A stretch of DNA of 54,776 bases, taken from assembly GCA_001417715.1 (NCBI GenBank), contig BBRT01000096.1:1-54776 (forward strand), given 5' to 3'. Under the pieces are notes generated by a model, which ran no database searches, had not been told where the DNA came from, and saw only the letters and a program-made list of their open reading frames with translations. The position numbers were made by a program, and so were the translations under genes. Positions 8,459-16,668 of the stretch are shown piece by piece. Origin of the DNA: Candidatus Symbiothrix dinenymphae (lineage in GTDB: Bacteria > Bacteroidota > Bacteroidia > Bacteroidales > Azobacteroidaceae). How positions within the stretch are numbered: the first letter of the stretch is position 1; each line of letters begins with the position of its first letter.

Positions 8459-11452
8459 ATGAAAAAGATATATTCAATAATTAGTGTATTCCTGCTGTGT
8501 TCATTCGTGGCACTGGCGCAAACGCCTGCCAATCGCACCACGAAAACCATCGTAGCAGACGTGCTGGCGCAGATGCCCGCAGAGCGGACTTTTCAATACT
8601 ACGCTCAAATCAAAGAGTTGAACACGACCGGCGAAGAAGGCGTGTTGCAATTAGTAGCTATGCTGCTCCCGCCCGGCAAGGGCAGCAACGCCAATGTGGA
8701 GTTTGCATTGAGCGGATGGGCAAACTATGTGACGGGCGAAGGCTTGGAAGCCGCCCGATTGACCACCGTCAACGCATTGGCGAAGTCGCTGGACAGGGTG
8801 ACCGACCCCTACAACAAAGCGTTTGTAATCAGCCTGATAGAAATTGCAGGTAAGAACGAAGTGGTTGCTAAATTGACACCTTATTTGAAGGATGCCTCAG
8901 TGGTGGTGAGCGATGCTGCCGCCAAAGCATTGGCATCCATCAACGGACAGACACCGCCAAAAGCACCGTTGCCGACAAAAAGCACTCAGCAGCACGAGCG
9001 GATAGCCGCATTGGGAGCACTCATGCACGCCAATCCTGCTAAGGCGTCGAAATTACTGCAAACAGCTCTTAAAGACGGGGATAGGAAATATCGCTGTGCC
9101 GCCTTGACTTTTGCGCTTGATTATACCGATACTGAATTGTTCATCCAAGTGTCAAACTGTATGAAAAAGGCAAGCCCGGAGCTCAAAACAGACATTCTAA
9201 ATTGGTTTTCAATAGTTTACGATAAAAAGCTACTCACTATTGAGCCTTTTTTCTCAAATCTCGCTTTTGCTCAATTGCCTAATAAAAATGTGGACGTGAA
9301 AAACGCAGCTATTGCTTTGTTGGCGAAAGTAGATAACCCCGAATCCACGCAATACTTGGCGAAAATGTTGAGCAGTCCTGATGAGCAGGACATTCAATTA
9401 GCAAAAGAGGCTTTGCTGACGAAAAAGGGTAACATTTCCGATGCAGTGGCATCTGCTATCGCTACCGCCACGGATGCGGGCAAAATTGCCGGACTTAACT
9501 TGTTAGCCCATCGCAAGGCGGATAAGCATCTCGATGTTGTGCTAAACCTGACCAATAGCGGTTCTGCGGAGGTACAGGCGGCGGCATATACGACGTTGAA
9601 GGATGTGGTGCTTGCCGAGAAGAAATTGGAGTTCTGCACTGCCCAAATGAACAAAGTGGGTGCCGACAAGCGGTATTTGTACTATCCGCTGTTAGCAACA
9701 ACGGGCGACCCCAAAGCACTTGCCATCATTGTGGAACGTTTTGCAGGCGAGAGCGGACGGGCAAAAGAGGCGGCTTTTCAGGCTTTGTTGGATTGGAAAG
9801 GGATAGAAGTTGCCGATGAATTATTGGCAATAGCTAAAAATCCAAATGCCGCGTCTTATTTCGACAAGGCGTTTGCCAAGTATGTTCAGTTGATATCTGC
9901 TCCCGGCTTAAAAGGAGAAAATCGTCGGCTTTTCCTGACGAATGCGTTGGAAATTGCAAAAACCGATGCACAAAAAAACGAAATCCTGAAACAAATAGGA
10001 CAGACCAATTCGTTTCTCGGTTTGTTACTTGCCGGAGAACAGTTGGATAAACCGGCTGTGCAGCAAGCGGCTGCCAATGCCGTGATGAATATCGCGTTGA
10101 ATAACAAAAATTTTACCGGAAAAGATGTCCGCCAATTGCTCGAAAAAACAGCGAAAGTGTTGAACAATCCCGATGCCGGTTATCAAAGGGAGGCCATCCG
10201 CACTCATTTGAATGAAATGCCTGAGGGCGAAGGCTTTGTCTCTCTCTTCAACGGCAAAGACCTGACGGGATGGAAAGGCTTGGTCGAAACTCCGATTGCC
10301 CGCGCCAAAATGAAACCGGCGGAATTGGCAAAAAAACAAACAGCAGCGAACGAACAGATGCGCAAAGACTGGAAAGTGGAAAACGGGCTGTTAGTGTTCG
10401 GCGGCACGGGAGATAATCTTTGTACCGAAAAGCAATACGGCGACTTTGAAATGGTTGTGGATTGGAAACTGGAACCGTCTCCTGATGCCGATGCCGGAAT
10501 TTATCTGCGCGGAACGCCCCAAGTACAGATGTGGAACATTGCCCGCACGGATGTCGGCGCAGAGGTCGGCTCCGGCGGGTTGTACAACAACCAAAACAAT
10601 CCGAGCAAGCCGCTCAAAGTGGCCGACAACAAGTTGGGAGAATGGAATACTTTGTATATCAAAATGACAGGCGACCGTGTAACGGTATTGCTCAATGGCG
10701 AATTGGTAGTCGATAATATTATCCTTGAAAACTATTGGGACAGGTCGCAGCCGATATTCCCGCTCGAACAACTTGAATTGCAGGCGCATGGCAGTAAAGT
10801 GTATTATCGGAATATCTATGTGAAAGAATTGGAACGTCCAAAGCCTTTTGAACTGTCGGCACAGGAGAAAAAAGAAGGATTTCAAATGCTGTTCGACGGT
10901 ACAAACATGCACGAATGGACAGGCAATTTTGCTGATTATCAACTCGAAGAAGGCACCATCAGCGTACACCCGAGCCACAGTTTCGGCGGCAATCTTTACA
11001 CGAAGAAAGAATACGCCAACTTCATTTTCCGCTTTGAATTTCAATTGACACTTGCCGCCAACAATGGCGTGGGCATTCGCGCACCCATGGAAGGCGACGC
11101 CGCTTACAATGCGATGGAAATTCAAATTCTCGACTGCGAACATCCTGTGTATAAAGATATTGCACCTTATCAGCACCATGGTTCTGTTTATGGCGTGATT
11201 GCCGCAGAACATGGTGCCATGAAACCCGCAGGCGAATGGAATGAAGAGGAAATCTATGCCAACGGCGACCATATCCGCGTCACGCTCAACGGCAAAGTGA
11301 TTCTCGACGGCAATATCCGCGAGGCAGCCAAAAACGGCACGCTCGACCACAAAGAACATCCGGGACTATTCAACAAAAGCGGACATATCGGATTTCTCGG
11401 TCACGGAAACGAACTTAAATTCAAGAATATCAGAATTAAGGAATTAAAATAA
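8459..11452 (+). CDS. HEAT-repeat protein with two DUF1080 (3-keto-glycoside hydrolase) domains
   Basis: A 997-aa exported protein. The start is taken at ATG 8459 (MKKIYSII) because it gives a clean signal peptide ending ALAQ; an in-frame ATG at 8432 overlaps the previous gene and adds nine residues that do not fit a signal peptide. Residues about 25-580 are alpha-helical HEAT-like repeats. Two DUF1080 lectin-like sandwiches follow: about 589-790 (FVSLFNGKDLTGW) and about 806-996 (FQMLFDGTNMHEW). DUF1080 proteins are known 3-keto-disaccharide/glycoside hydrolases. Two copies on one HEAT scaffold are uncommon; the first carries an insertion after LTGWKG. It is the last gene of the + strand glycan run. 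Confidence 0.85.
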   Translation: MKKIYSIISVFLLCSFVALAQTPANRTTKTIVADVLAQMPAERTFQYYAQIKELNTTGEEGVLQLVAMLLPPGKGSNANVEFALSGWANYVTGEGLEAARLTTVNALAKSLDRVTDPYNKAFVISLIEIAGKNEVVAKLTPYLKDASVVVSDAAAKALASINGQTPPKAPLPTKSTQQHERIAALGALMHANPAKASKLLQTALKDGDRKYRCAALTFALDYTDTELFIQVSNCMKKASPELKTDILNWFSIVYDKKLLTIEPFFSNLAFAQLPNKNVDVKNAAIALLAKVDNPESTQYLAKMLSSPDEQDIQLAKEALLTKKGNISDAVASAIATATDAGKIAGLNLLAHRKADKHLDVVLNLTNSGSAEVQAAAYTTLKDVVLAEKKLEFCTAQMNKVGADKRYLYYPLLATTGDPKALAIIVERFAGESGRAKEAAFQALLDWKGIEVADELLAIAKNPNAASYFDKAFAKYVQLISAPGLKGENRRLFLTNALEIAKTDAQKNEILKQIGQTNSFLGLLLAGEQLDKPAVQQAAANAVMNIALNNKNFTGKDVRQLLEKTAKVLNNPDAGYQREAIRTHLNEMPEGEGFVSLFNGKDLTGWKGLVETPIARAKMKPAELAKKQTAANEQMRKDWKVENGLLVFGGTGDNLCTEKQYGDFEMVVDWKLEPSPDADAGIYLRGTPQVQMWNIARTDVGAEVGSGGLYNNQNNPSKPLKVADNKLGEWNTLYIKMTGDRVTVLLNGELVVDNIILENYWDRSQPIFPLEQLELQAHGSKVYYRNIYVKELERPKPFELSAQEKKEGFQMLFDGTNMHEWTGNFADYQLEEGTISVHPSHSFGGNLYTKKEYANFIFRFEFQLTLAANNGVGIRAPMEGDAAYNAMEIQILDCEHPVYKDIAPYQHHGSVYGVIAAEHGAMKPAGEWNEEEIYANGDHIRVTLNGKVILDGNIREAAKNGTLDHKEHPGLFNKSGHIGFLGHGNELKFKNIRIKELK

Positions 11453-11541
11453 TTTTTAGAAGTGCCCTTATGTAATTTTGTTGCTTCATTGGAACTGAAC
11501 ATACTGAATTTCGATACATAATTCTCTTTATTTTTTATTTT

Positions 11542-11575
11542 CTGCAAAGGTAATGAATTGTTTTGAATGCGCAAG
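11542..11575. repeat. Left copy of the 34-bp direct repeat flanking the AbiE module
   Basis: The 34 bases from CTGCAAAGGTAATGAATTGT onward to GCGCAAG are identical to 13390-13423 in the same orientation. The copy contains a TACCTTTGC promoter element on the - strand, but here it points into the antisense of the DUF1080 gene and has no gene to drive. Confidence 0.8.
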
Positions 11576-11679
11576 AAATTTTATTTAAACAGCCACTCTT
11601 TGTGCAGTCAAGAGATTGGCGGCTTTTTTGAATTGGTGAAAAAGGAATGAATTAGTTAATCGCAAAATCACTCCGCGTT

Positions 11680-11712
11680 AAACCTGTTAGGTCTTCGAGA
11701 CCTAACAGGTTT
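11680..11712. repeat. 33-bp perfect palindrome, dispersed element and possible terminator
   Basis: AAACCTGTTAGGTCT at 11680-11694 and its exact reverse complement at 11698-11712 are separated by TCG. A run of five T ends the + strand copy, so it could terminate the glycan operon that stops at 11452. An almost identical 33-bp palindrome lies inside the restriction-modification gene at 36757-36789, so this is a dispersed element and not simply a terminator. Confidence 0.7.
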
Positions 11713-11713
11713 T

Positions 11714-12721
11714 TCAAGCCATATTTATTTTATTTACCATTTCGTTGAGTTGCTTTATCTTGTCGATTAGTTTGTTGAAAGGTAAGGAATCGCCGTAAAT
11801 CATGGTTGCCTGCATATTGACATAATCTTCGTTCCATTGGTTGATAGTACTTGTGGGTGGTACAATCTTAATGCTTTTCGGGGCAAGGGTATCATAATCA
11901 AACCCTTTTAAGCCCACAAATATGCGCCGGTGTTCCACAACGGAGTTATACAAATCTCTGTTTGCCAATGCTTCTGCTGCAATCGGCGTATTCATTATTT
12001 GCACTAAATCATACAAATGGCGGCTCATTCTTTCAGTTCGTATTAAGTCAAACGGTTTGGCAAATTCTTCGTGTAACAAGCATATTTTTTCAATGAATGT
12101 TCTTTGCGGCACAACTGCTTGTACTTCAAACTCTTCTTCAGTAAAACTTTCGTTCGGAAACGCCTCGTCTATCATGGAATTGAGTTTAACCGATTGCAAA
12201 GGCTCACGCATTGAACGCCCGCTAACTTCCAATATCACCTTTCGTTTGATATAGCCAAGTTCCTCAAAAAGTGATTGATATTCCACTTCAATTATTTCGG
12301 GGTCTGTGGTAGAAATTGGCGTGATATTGACTTTTACCGTAAAGTGTTCCGGATTGATATCGTTAGATTCCAACTGTTTTGCTATATCAAATTGTAATGT
12401 TTCACGCACAAACGAGCAAGCCGCACGGCGCAATTTATCGCTGATTTGCGTTTTTGAAAGTGTGCCGCTAAAGCCCAAATACTCACGATTTATGGCAATA
12501 TCTACATCTTCACTGAAACGCTCTATCAGTTTCCAGCATTTGCTTAGAGAAGTGCCGCCTTTGAAAGACAAGTTTTCGGCATAAGGCAACGCAAACAAAG
12601 CGCGAAGGACGGTTGTGACCCACCAGTCTTTTTCGATAATCGTAGGGGCAAGTTTCGTTGTTTTGCTTACTTTTTCAAAAAGAGCAATTTTTTCTGTTTG
12701 TGCTAATTGTGTAAATGTCAT
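11714..12721 (-). CDS. AbiEii/AbiGii-type nucleotidyltransferase toxin
   Basis: A 335-aa member of the AbiEii toxin family. The fingerprints are EKDWWVTTVL (about 31-40), the nucleotidyltransferase motif LSFKGGTSLSK (about 51-61) and the paired acidic residues in RFSEDVDIAI (about 69-78). AbiEii proteins are the toxin half of type IV abortive infection modules and transfer nucleotides to RNA targets. The gene overlaps the end of the upstream antitoxin by four bases (ATGA), typical of a translationally coupled pair. Both lie between 34-bp direct repeats, suggesting acquisition as a unit. Confidence 0.88.
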   Translation of the reverse strand: MTFTQLAQTEKIALFEKVSKTTKLAPTIIEKDWWVTTVLRALFALPYAENLSFKGGTSLSKCWKLIERFSEDVDIAINREYLGFSGTLSKTQISDKLRRAACSFVRETLQFDIAKQLESNDINPEHFTVKVNITPISTTDPEIIEVEYQSLFEELGYIKRKVILEVSGRSMREPLQSVKLNSMIDEAFPNESFTEEEFEVQAVVPQRTFIEKICLLHEEFAKPFDLIRTERMSRHLYDLVQIMNTPIAAEALANRDLYNSVVEHRRIFVGLKGFDYDTLAPKSIKIVPPTSTINQWNEDYVNMQATMIYGDSLPFNKLIDKIKQLNEMVNKINMA

Positions 12722-13332
12722 AATGTTAAAAGTATTTTACGCACCCAAAGAGGTATAAGTTTACTGTCGTGTTCAAAATCTTTTTTAGCCACTTTTTGAA
12801 AATGTTCCTTAATTATTGCCAATTCATTTTCGCGAATTTTGCCCTCGCCAATTTCGCGTAAAGCGGACACAATCAGCATTAGCAATTTGGACTTGTAGGC
12901 TAAATTTCGCAATTCGGAAGTGTGTTTAAATAAAATGCCTTTTGTGCTGCCTTCTATTTTAACTCTGCGTGCTGCACCGTCTGTAATATATACCACGTTC
13001 ATGGGGACTTGCGTGGAAAGTCCCAGCAAATTTAAGGCATAATCGCCAACCGGCACAATGCGGGCTTTGTCGCGCTTGGCAATGGCGCGGGCAATGGCAT
13101 CCACAGAAGGCGTATCATCTGAAATTATCAAACTGCCGATAGTAACATCTTTTTTCGGATAATAATAAATGCCGTGCGCAACCCGATTGATAAAGCCCGA
13201 TTTTACCAATCTTTGCAACGCTTTCTTTATGGATTCAGGTGTTCCCAAAGTGGTAAAATCTTCTGCGAAAAAAATTTTACCCTTCCCGCATTTTTTTACT
13301 TTGCTTTCTATCTTATTTTCAATGCTTTGCAT
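12718..13332 (-). CDS. AbiEi-type antitoxin (DUF6088 family)
   Basis: A 204-aa protein with an N-terminal winged-helix region: FFAEDFTTLGTPESIKKALQ is the DNA-binding part and RLVKSGFINRVAHGIYYYP (about 41-59) is the typical AbiEi-like end of the wing. In this family the antitoxin neutralises the nucleotidyltransferase toxin and represses its own promoter through inverted repeats. A perfect 13-bp-arm inverted repeat lies 17 bases upstream of its start, and a TACCTTTGC promoter just beyond, so autoregulation is well supported. Confidence 0.83.
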   Translation of the reverse strand: MQSIENKIESKVKKCGKGKIFFAEDFTTLGTPESIKKALQRLVKSGFINRVAHGIYYYPKKDVTIGSLIISDDTPSVDAIARAIAKRDKARIVPVGDYALNLLGLSTQVPMNVVYITDGAARRVKIEGSTKGILFKHTSELRNLAYKSKLLMLIVSALREIGEGKIRENELAIIKEHFQKVAKKDFEHDSKLIPLWVRKILLTL

Positions 13333-13348
13333 ATAATTATTTGCTTAT

Positions 13349-13383
13349 TTTTGTCCCATATATATAATAAATATGGGACAAAA
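13349..13383 (-). promoter_or_regulatory. Putative AbiEi operator (inverted repeat)
   Basis: TTTTGTCCCATAT at 13349-13361 is exactly complementary to ATATGGGACAAAA at 13371-13383, with a nine-base spacer. It lies between the -7 element (13391-13399) and the antitoxin start (13332), where a bound repressor would block initiation. Confidence 0.65.
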
Positions 13384-13389
13384 TTTCGA

Positions 13390-13423
13390 CTGCAAAGGTA
13401 ATGAATTGTTTTGAATGCGCAAG
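13390..13423. repeat. Right copy of the 34-bp direct repeat, carrying the AbiE promoter
   Basis: Identical to 11542-11575. On the - strand it contains TACCTTTGC (13391-13399), the -7 element serving the antitoxin-toxin operon. It begins seven bases past the amylase stop codon. Confidence 0.8.
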
Positions 13424-13429
13424 CGCTAT

Positions 13430-15163
13430 TCATTCAAAATCAATGCGGTATTCCCCCGGCTGCAGCGTGACATCGCCTTTCGTCTGCGGCACCACATCAA
13501 AATTTGCCATCACCGTTACCGTTTCGCTCGCGCTTCGCAGTGTTACGGTCTTGAAATTGCCGGTCAAGTCTGTGTCGTAATCCGAGGTGGCAAAGGCGGG
13601 ATTATTTTTATGATAATCAATCATCATGGCATACACATCGTGCAGGGCTTTCCTCTCGGGTGTTTCGTAATAATCCCAGCGGATGGGTTTTCTGTCCAAT
13701 CTGCCGGCTCCGTTGCCCTCTAAGGGGAAGTCGTAGCCGAGTTCGCCGAATTGCCAAATCATTTTTGGACCCGGAATTGCGAGGAGGAGCACGGCGGCGG
13801 CGGCGGTGCGGTCTAAGGCGGTGGGGAGGGTTTTTACATTGTAAGTGCCTTCTGCTTTGCCGTATGCGGTGTTTTTGAACATAATCCGTTCTTCGTCGTG
13901 GCTCTCCATGTAGGCTACCAGGTGGGGTTTTGCCCAGTTGCGCTGCTTGTAGGATGCCCACGAGATGTCGCCTTTCAGCGAGCCGTTGTTAGGCTCTGCG
14001 CCCCAGCCCATGGTGGCTTCGTTCATGTTGTAATTGAGGTTGCCCCAGAGCAGGATGCCGTGGTCGGCTAATACTTTTTCTTCGCTGTTGTCGGCGAGGT
14101 GTTCAAAAATCACGATGGCATCGTGTTTGCGCTTCCAAATTTCGCTCGTCATGCGTTTCAGAATGTTGATGCGCGACTGGTCGAATGCCTGACCATCGCC
14201 CGATTTGTTTGTAAACCCTTTGGTGAAGTCGAAGCGGTAGCCGTCAATTTTGTATTCGCTGAGCCAATAGGCATTTACGCTATCGACAAACGCCTGTGTA
14301 TAGGGGCTTTCGTGGTTGAAATCGTAGCCCCACGAGTAGGCTGTGTTCGGCGATTTCACATTGTACCAGGGGTTATCGGCTGTAATCGTGCCGTCTTTTT
14401 GATACAGTTTCACTAAGGGACTTTGCCCGTAACTGTGGTTGAGCACCATGTCCATGATGACTGCCATGCCGTTTTCGTGGCAAGCGTCAATAAAATCTTT
14501 GTAATCGTTGGCGGTGCCGTAGGCACTTTCGGGCGCAAAATAGAAACTTGGGTTGTAGCCCCAGCCGTCACTGCCCTCAAATTCGTTGAACGGCATCAGT
14601 TCAATGGCATTGATGCCCAATTCTTTCAGATAGGGCAGTTTTTCCTGCACGCCTTTTATCGAGCGTTTCTCGGTAAAATCGCGGATGAGTATCTCGTAAA
14701 TGACCAATTTTGCGGGGTCGCTCACGGTATAATTTGTTATTTTCCAATCGTAATTGTTTTGTTTTGTGGACACCACCATAGCCGGCTCGGCATTATTGTT
14801 GTTGCGCTCGATGATTTTGCCGGAATAGGGGTCGGCGATGCGAATATTCTCATCCACAATATATTGCAAGACGTATTCTTTGTTCACATCCAGGTCGCCG
14901 ATTTTGAGCCAAAAGCGGTCGCCGTCTTTGTGCAATTTGTAGGGAGCCGACACCTGCCAATTGTTGAAATCGCCGACCAGATGCACCGAATTTTTGCCCG
15001 GAGCAAAGAGCACAAACGCCAGCGAGTCGTCGCTGATGCGGGTGATGCCATCGCGGAGTTGCATCGTTTCCAAGGCAGAGTTGCCGCCGGTGGGGTTTTC
15101 TGTCGGGTTGCTTTCGCAAGCATACGCGAAAAGCGGGAATAATATGTATAACAAATTTTTCAT
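13430..15163 (-). CDS. GH13 alpha-amylase-family lipoprotein (SusG-like role)
   Basis: A 577-aa lipoprotein (lipobox AYAC, Cys16). Residues about 38-125 form a CBM48/E-set sandwich (FAPGKNSVHLVGDFNNW). The GH13 barrel follows, with a complete catalytic triad: nucleophile Asp312 (DGYRFDF), acid/base Glu354 (IFEHLAD) and transition-state stabiliser Asp423 (ESHDEE). Family members hydrolyse alpha-1,4-glucans. It is the last gene of the SusC-SusD-SusE-like operon and would act at the cell surface on starch or maltodextrin. A strong hairpin with a T-run lies between it and the SusE-like gene, so its level may be set by partial termination. Confidence 0.92.
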   Translation of the reverse strand: MKNLLYILFPLFAYACESNPTENPTGGNSALETMQLRDGITRISDDSLAFVLFAPGKNSVHLVGDFNNWQVSAPYKLHKDGDRFWLKIGDLDVNKEYVLQYIVDENIRIADPYSGKIIERNNNNAEPAMVVSTKQNNYDWKITNYTVSDPAKLVIYEILIRDFTEKRSIKGVQEKLPYLKELGINAIELMPFNEFEGSDGWGYNPSFYFAPESAYGTANDYKDFIDACHENGMAVIMDMVLNHSYGQSPLVKLYQKDGTITADNPWYNVKSPNTAYSWGYDFNHESPYTQAFVDSVNAYWLSEYKIDGYRFDFTKGFTNKSGDGQAFDQSRINILKRMTSEIWKRKHDAIVIFEHLADNSEEKVLADHGILLWGNLNYNMNEATMGWGAEPNNGSLKGDISWASYKQRNWAKPHLVAYMESHDEERIMFKNTAYGKAEGTYNVKTLPTALDRTAAAAVLLLAIPGPKMIWQFGELGYDFPLEGNGAGRLDRKPIRWDYYETPERKALHDVYAMMIDYHKNNPAFATSDYDTDLTGNFKTVTLRSASETVTVMANFDVVPQTKGDVTLQPGEYRIDFE

Positions 15164-15190
15164 ATCTTTTTGTTTGAATTGTACAAGTTT

Positions 15191-15233
15191 TTGAAAAATA
15201 ACCCCCAGCCATTATGCCGGGCCGGGGGTTATT
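15191..15233 (-). terminator. Intrinsic terminator/attenuator between SusE-like and amylase genes
   Basis: On the - strand AATAACCCCC and GGGGGTTATT (15197-15233) pair into a 10-bp stem, and a run of five T follows at 15198-15194. It comes after the SusE/F-like stop and before the amylase start, so part of the transcripts would end here. Confidence 0.7.
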
Positions 15234-15272
15234 CATTCTATAAGATGCAACTCGTCGGGTCGAAAATGTTAA

Positions 15273-16553
15273 TTACAATTTAGTAATTACAATTTTCCGA
15301 GTATCTGTTTCTGCATTAATTGTCATCACAATTGTGTAATTGCCGGCCGTATTTACTTTAATATTTCCGCCGTCATCCACTACTTCAGAAGAAGATGCGC
15401 TCACATCAACAAAGCCATAGCCAACGTCAAATCCGGCTACTCCGCCTGATTCTTGTGCGTCTATTGTTCTAACTTTAAATCCATCGGCTTTCAAAGTAAC
15501 AGATGCCCATGTCCATGTATAAACAGTTCCATTTACAGTTGGTTTTCCTGCGGATAGAGTATATCCCCAATTCCATGTTTCATCTTGTCTTGCATTGACA
15601 TTCGTTTCATCTACGCCGCTACCAACAAGTTCTAATTCACAATTTGTATAATCGATTACAGCAAGATCTCCGGTCTTCGTCAATTCGGCAGTAAAACTGT
15701 TCTTGACCTCACCTTGAGCCAACTTCCAAGTTAGTGTAATGGTATGGACACCGCGGGCAATGTCTATATCTTTACCTCCCTGTTTCAGGTTACTTCCTTG
15801 TAAAGCCGCTTGTTCGGTAGCATTGTTACCCAAATTGGTATTGGCTTTTACAAAACCGTCATCGTCTAAAAATATCTTCCAACCACCGCCGTAAGCAAAC
15901 TTCCAGCCTCCAGCCGTTTCAACCGTTTGATTGGTCAAGGTGTAGGTCATCGTAGTTTTGCTGAACGTTGGTTCCGGCAATGCAGTAAAGTTCCAGCCGT
16001 TCATTGCACCGCGCACACCCCATGCTGCCGGTGCGATAAGAACCAACTTCTTAGACAACTTACTGTCCAAATCCAAGTCGAGCACGATGTGATACAAGCC
16101 GTCTTTGGCTACTTGCAAGGAAGCATTTTCGGTCAATGTCCCTTTGTACACTCGAATGGCAGGTTCGTCCTTACCTCTCAATGTGTCAGACAACGCCAAA
16201 GTAGCACCATACTTTGTTTCCTTCGTACCTTCTTTCAGTACCAAAGAGAACGGTTTTCCACCTTCCAAAGCAATATACTTTTCGTACATGCCCGTGCGTG
16301 GCTTTTGTTTGTCGGCATCTTGCTCATCGGTGCCGACTGTTATCAAGCCCGATTCATTGACACCCACTGCCATAATTGTTTTACTTGCGCCCTCAGCCGT
16401 GAGGCTGGTGGCGGCTGTCGCCTCGCCCACTACATAGAAGCCGTCTTCTACGATGTCATCCACATTGACTTTTGGGTCATCTTCTCCGCAGCCTGTCATG
16501 AAACTCATTGACAGAGCCAGTACCCCAAGGGGTAAATAATTTAACTTTTTCAT
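15273..16553 (-). CDS. SusE/SusF-like starch-binding outer-membrane lipoprotein
   Basis: A 426-aa lipoprotein (FMTGCGEDD, Cys22). It has no catalytic motifs and is made of beta-sandwich modules of the SusE/SusF type: an N-terminal domain (about 35-165, GFYVVGEATAA), a middle module beginning AWGVRGAMNGWNF (about 180), and a C-terminal module (about 300-426). Aromatic residues such as WNF, GGWKF and WNWGY suit glucan binding. Its position between SusD and a GH13 amylase matches the Bacteroides sus operon, where SusE and SusF bind starch at the surface. Confidence 0.82.
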   Translation of the reverse strand: MKKLNYLPLGVLALSMSFMTGCGEDDPKVNVDDIVEDGFYVVGEATAATSLTAEGASKTIMAVGVNESGLITVGTDEQDADKQKPRTGMYEKYIALEGGKPFSLVLKEGTKETKYGATLALSDTLRGKDEPAIRVYKGTLTENASLQVAKDGLYHIVLDLDLDSKLSKKLVLIAPAAWGVRGAMNGWNFTALPEPTFSKTTMTYTLTNQTVETAGGWKFAYGGGWKIFLDDDGFVKANTNLGNNATEQAALQGSNLKQGGKDIDIARGVHTITLTWKLAQGEVKNSFTAELTKTGDLAVIDYTNCELELVGSGVDETNVNARQDETWNWGYTLSAGKPTVNGTVYTWTWASVTLKADGFKVRTIDAQESGGVAGFDVGYGFVDVSASSSEVVDDGGNIKVNTAGNYTIVMTINAETDTRKIVITKL

Positions 16554-16612
16554 CTTTTTTTTAATTTTAAATTGTTTATATTAAATTGAAAAATTCTTTT
16601 TTTTTACAGGGG

Positions 16613-16633
16613 ATTGCGGGTCAAGCCCGCAAT
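16613..16633. repeat. Dispersed GC-rich palindrome, copy 1
   Basis: ATTGCGGGTCAAGCCCGCAA plus a final T, just after the SusD stop; ATTGCGGG pairs with CCCGCAAT. A partial second copy (TTGCGGGTCAAGCC) lies at about 16654-16667, and on the - strand the last SusD codons are echoed between the two, as if insertion had duplicated the end of the gene. Confidence 0.75.
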
Positions 16634-16668
16634 GACACCCTATTGCCAGCCGTTTTGCGGGTCAAGCC

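Noticed and set aside
10391..11359. 322-codon - strand open frame opposite the DUF1080 domains
   Set aside because: The + strand frame encodes two clear DUF1080 domains; the antisense translation has no family features.
11680..11712. Simple rho-independent terminator of the toxin gene
   Set aside because: No T-run follows on the toxin strand, and the same 33-bp palindrome is found inside a coding sequence, so a dispersed element is the better description.
14423..15142. 239-codon + strand open frame opposite the amylase
   Set aside because: Antisense to a GH13 gene with a complete catalytic triad.
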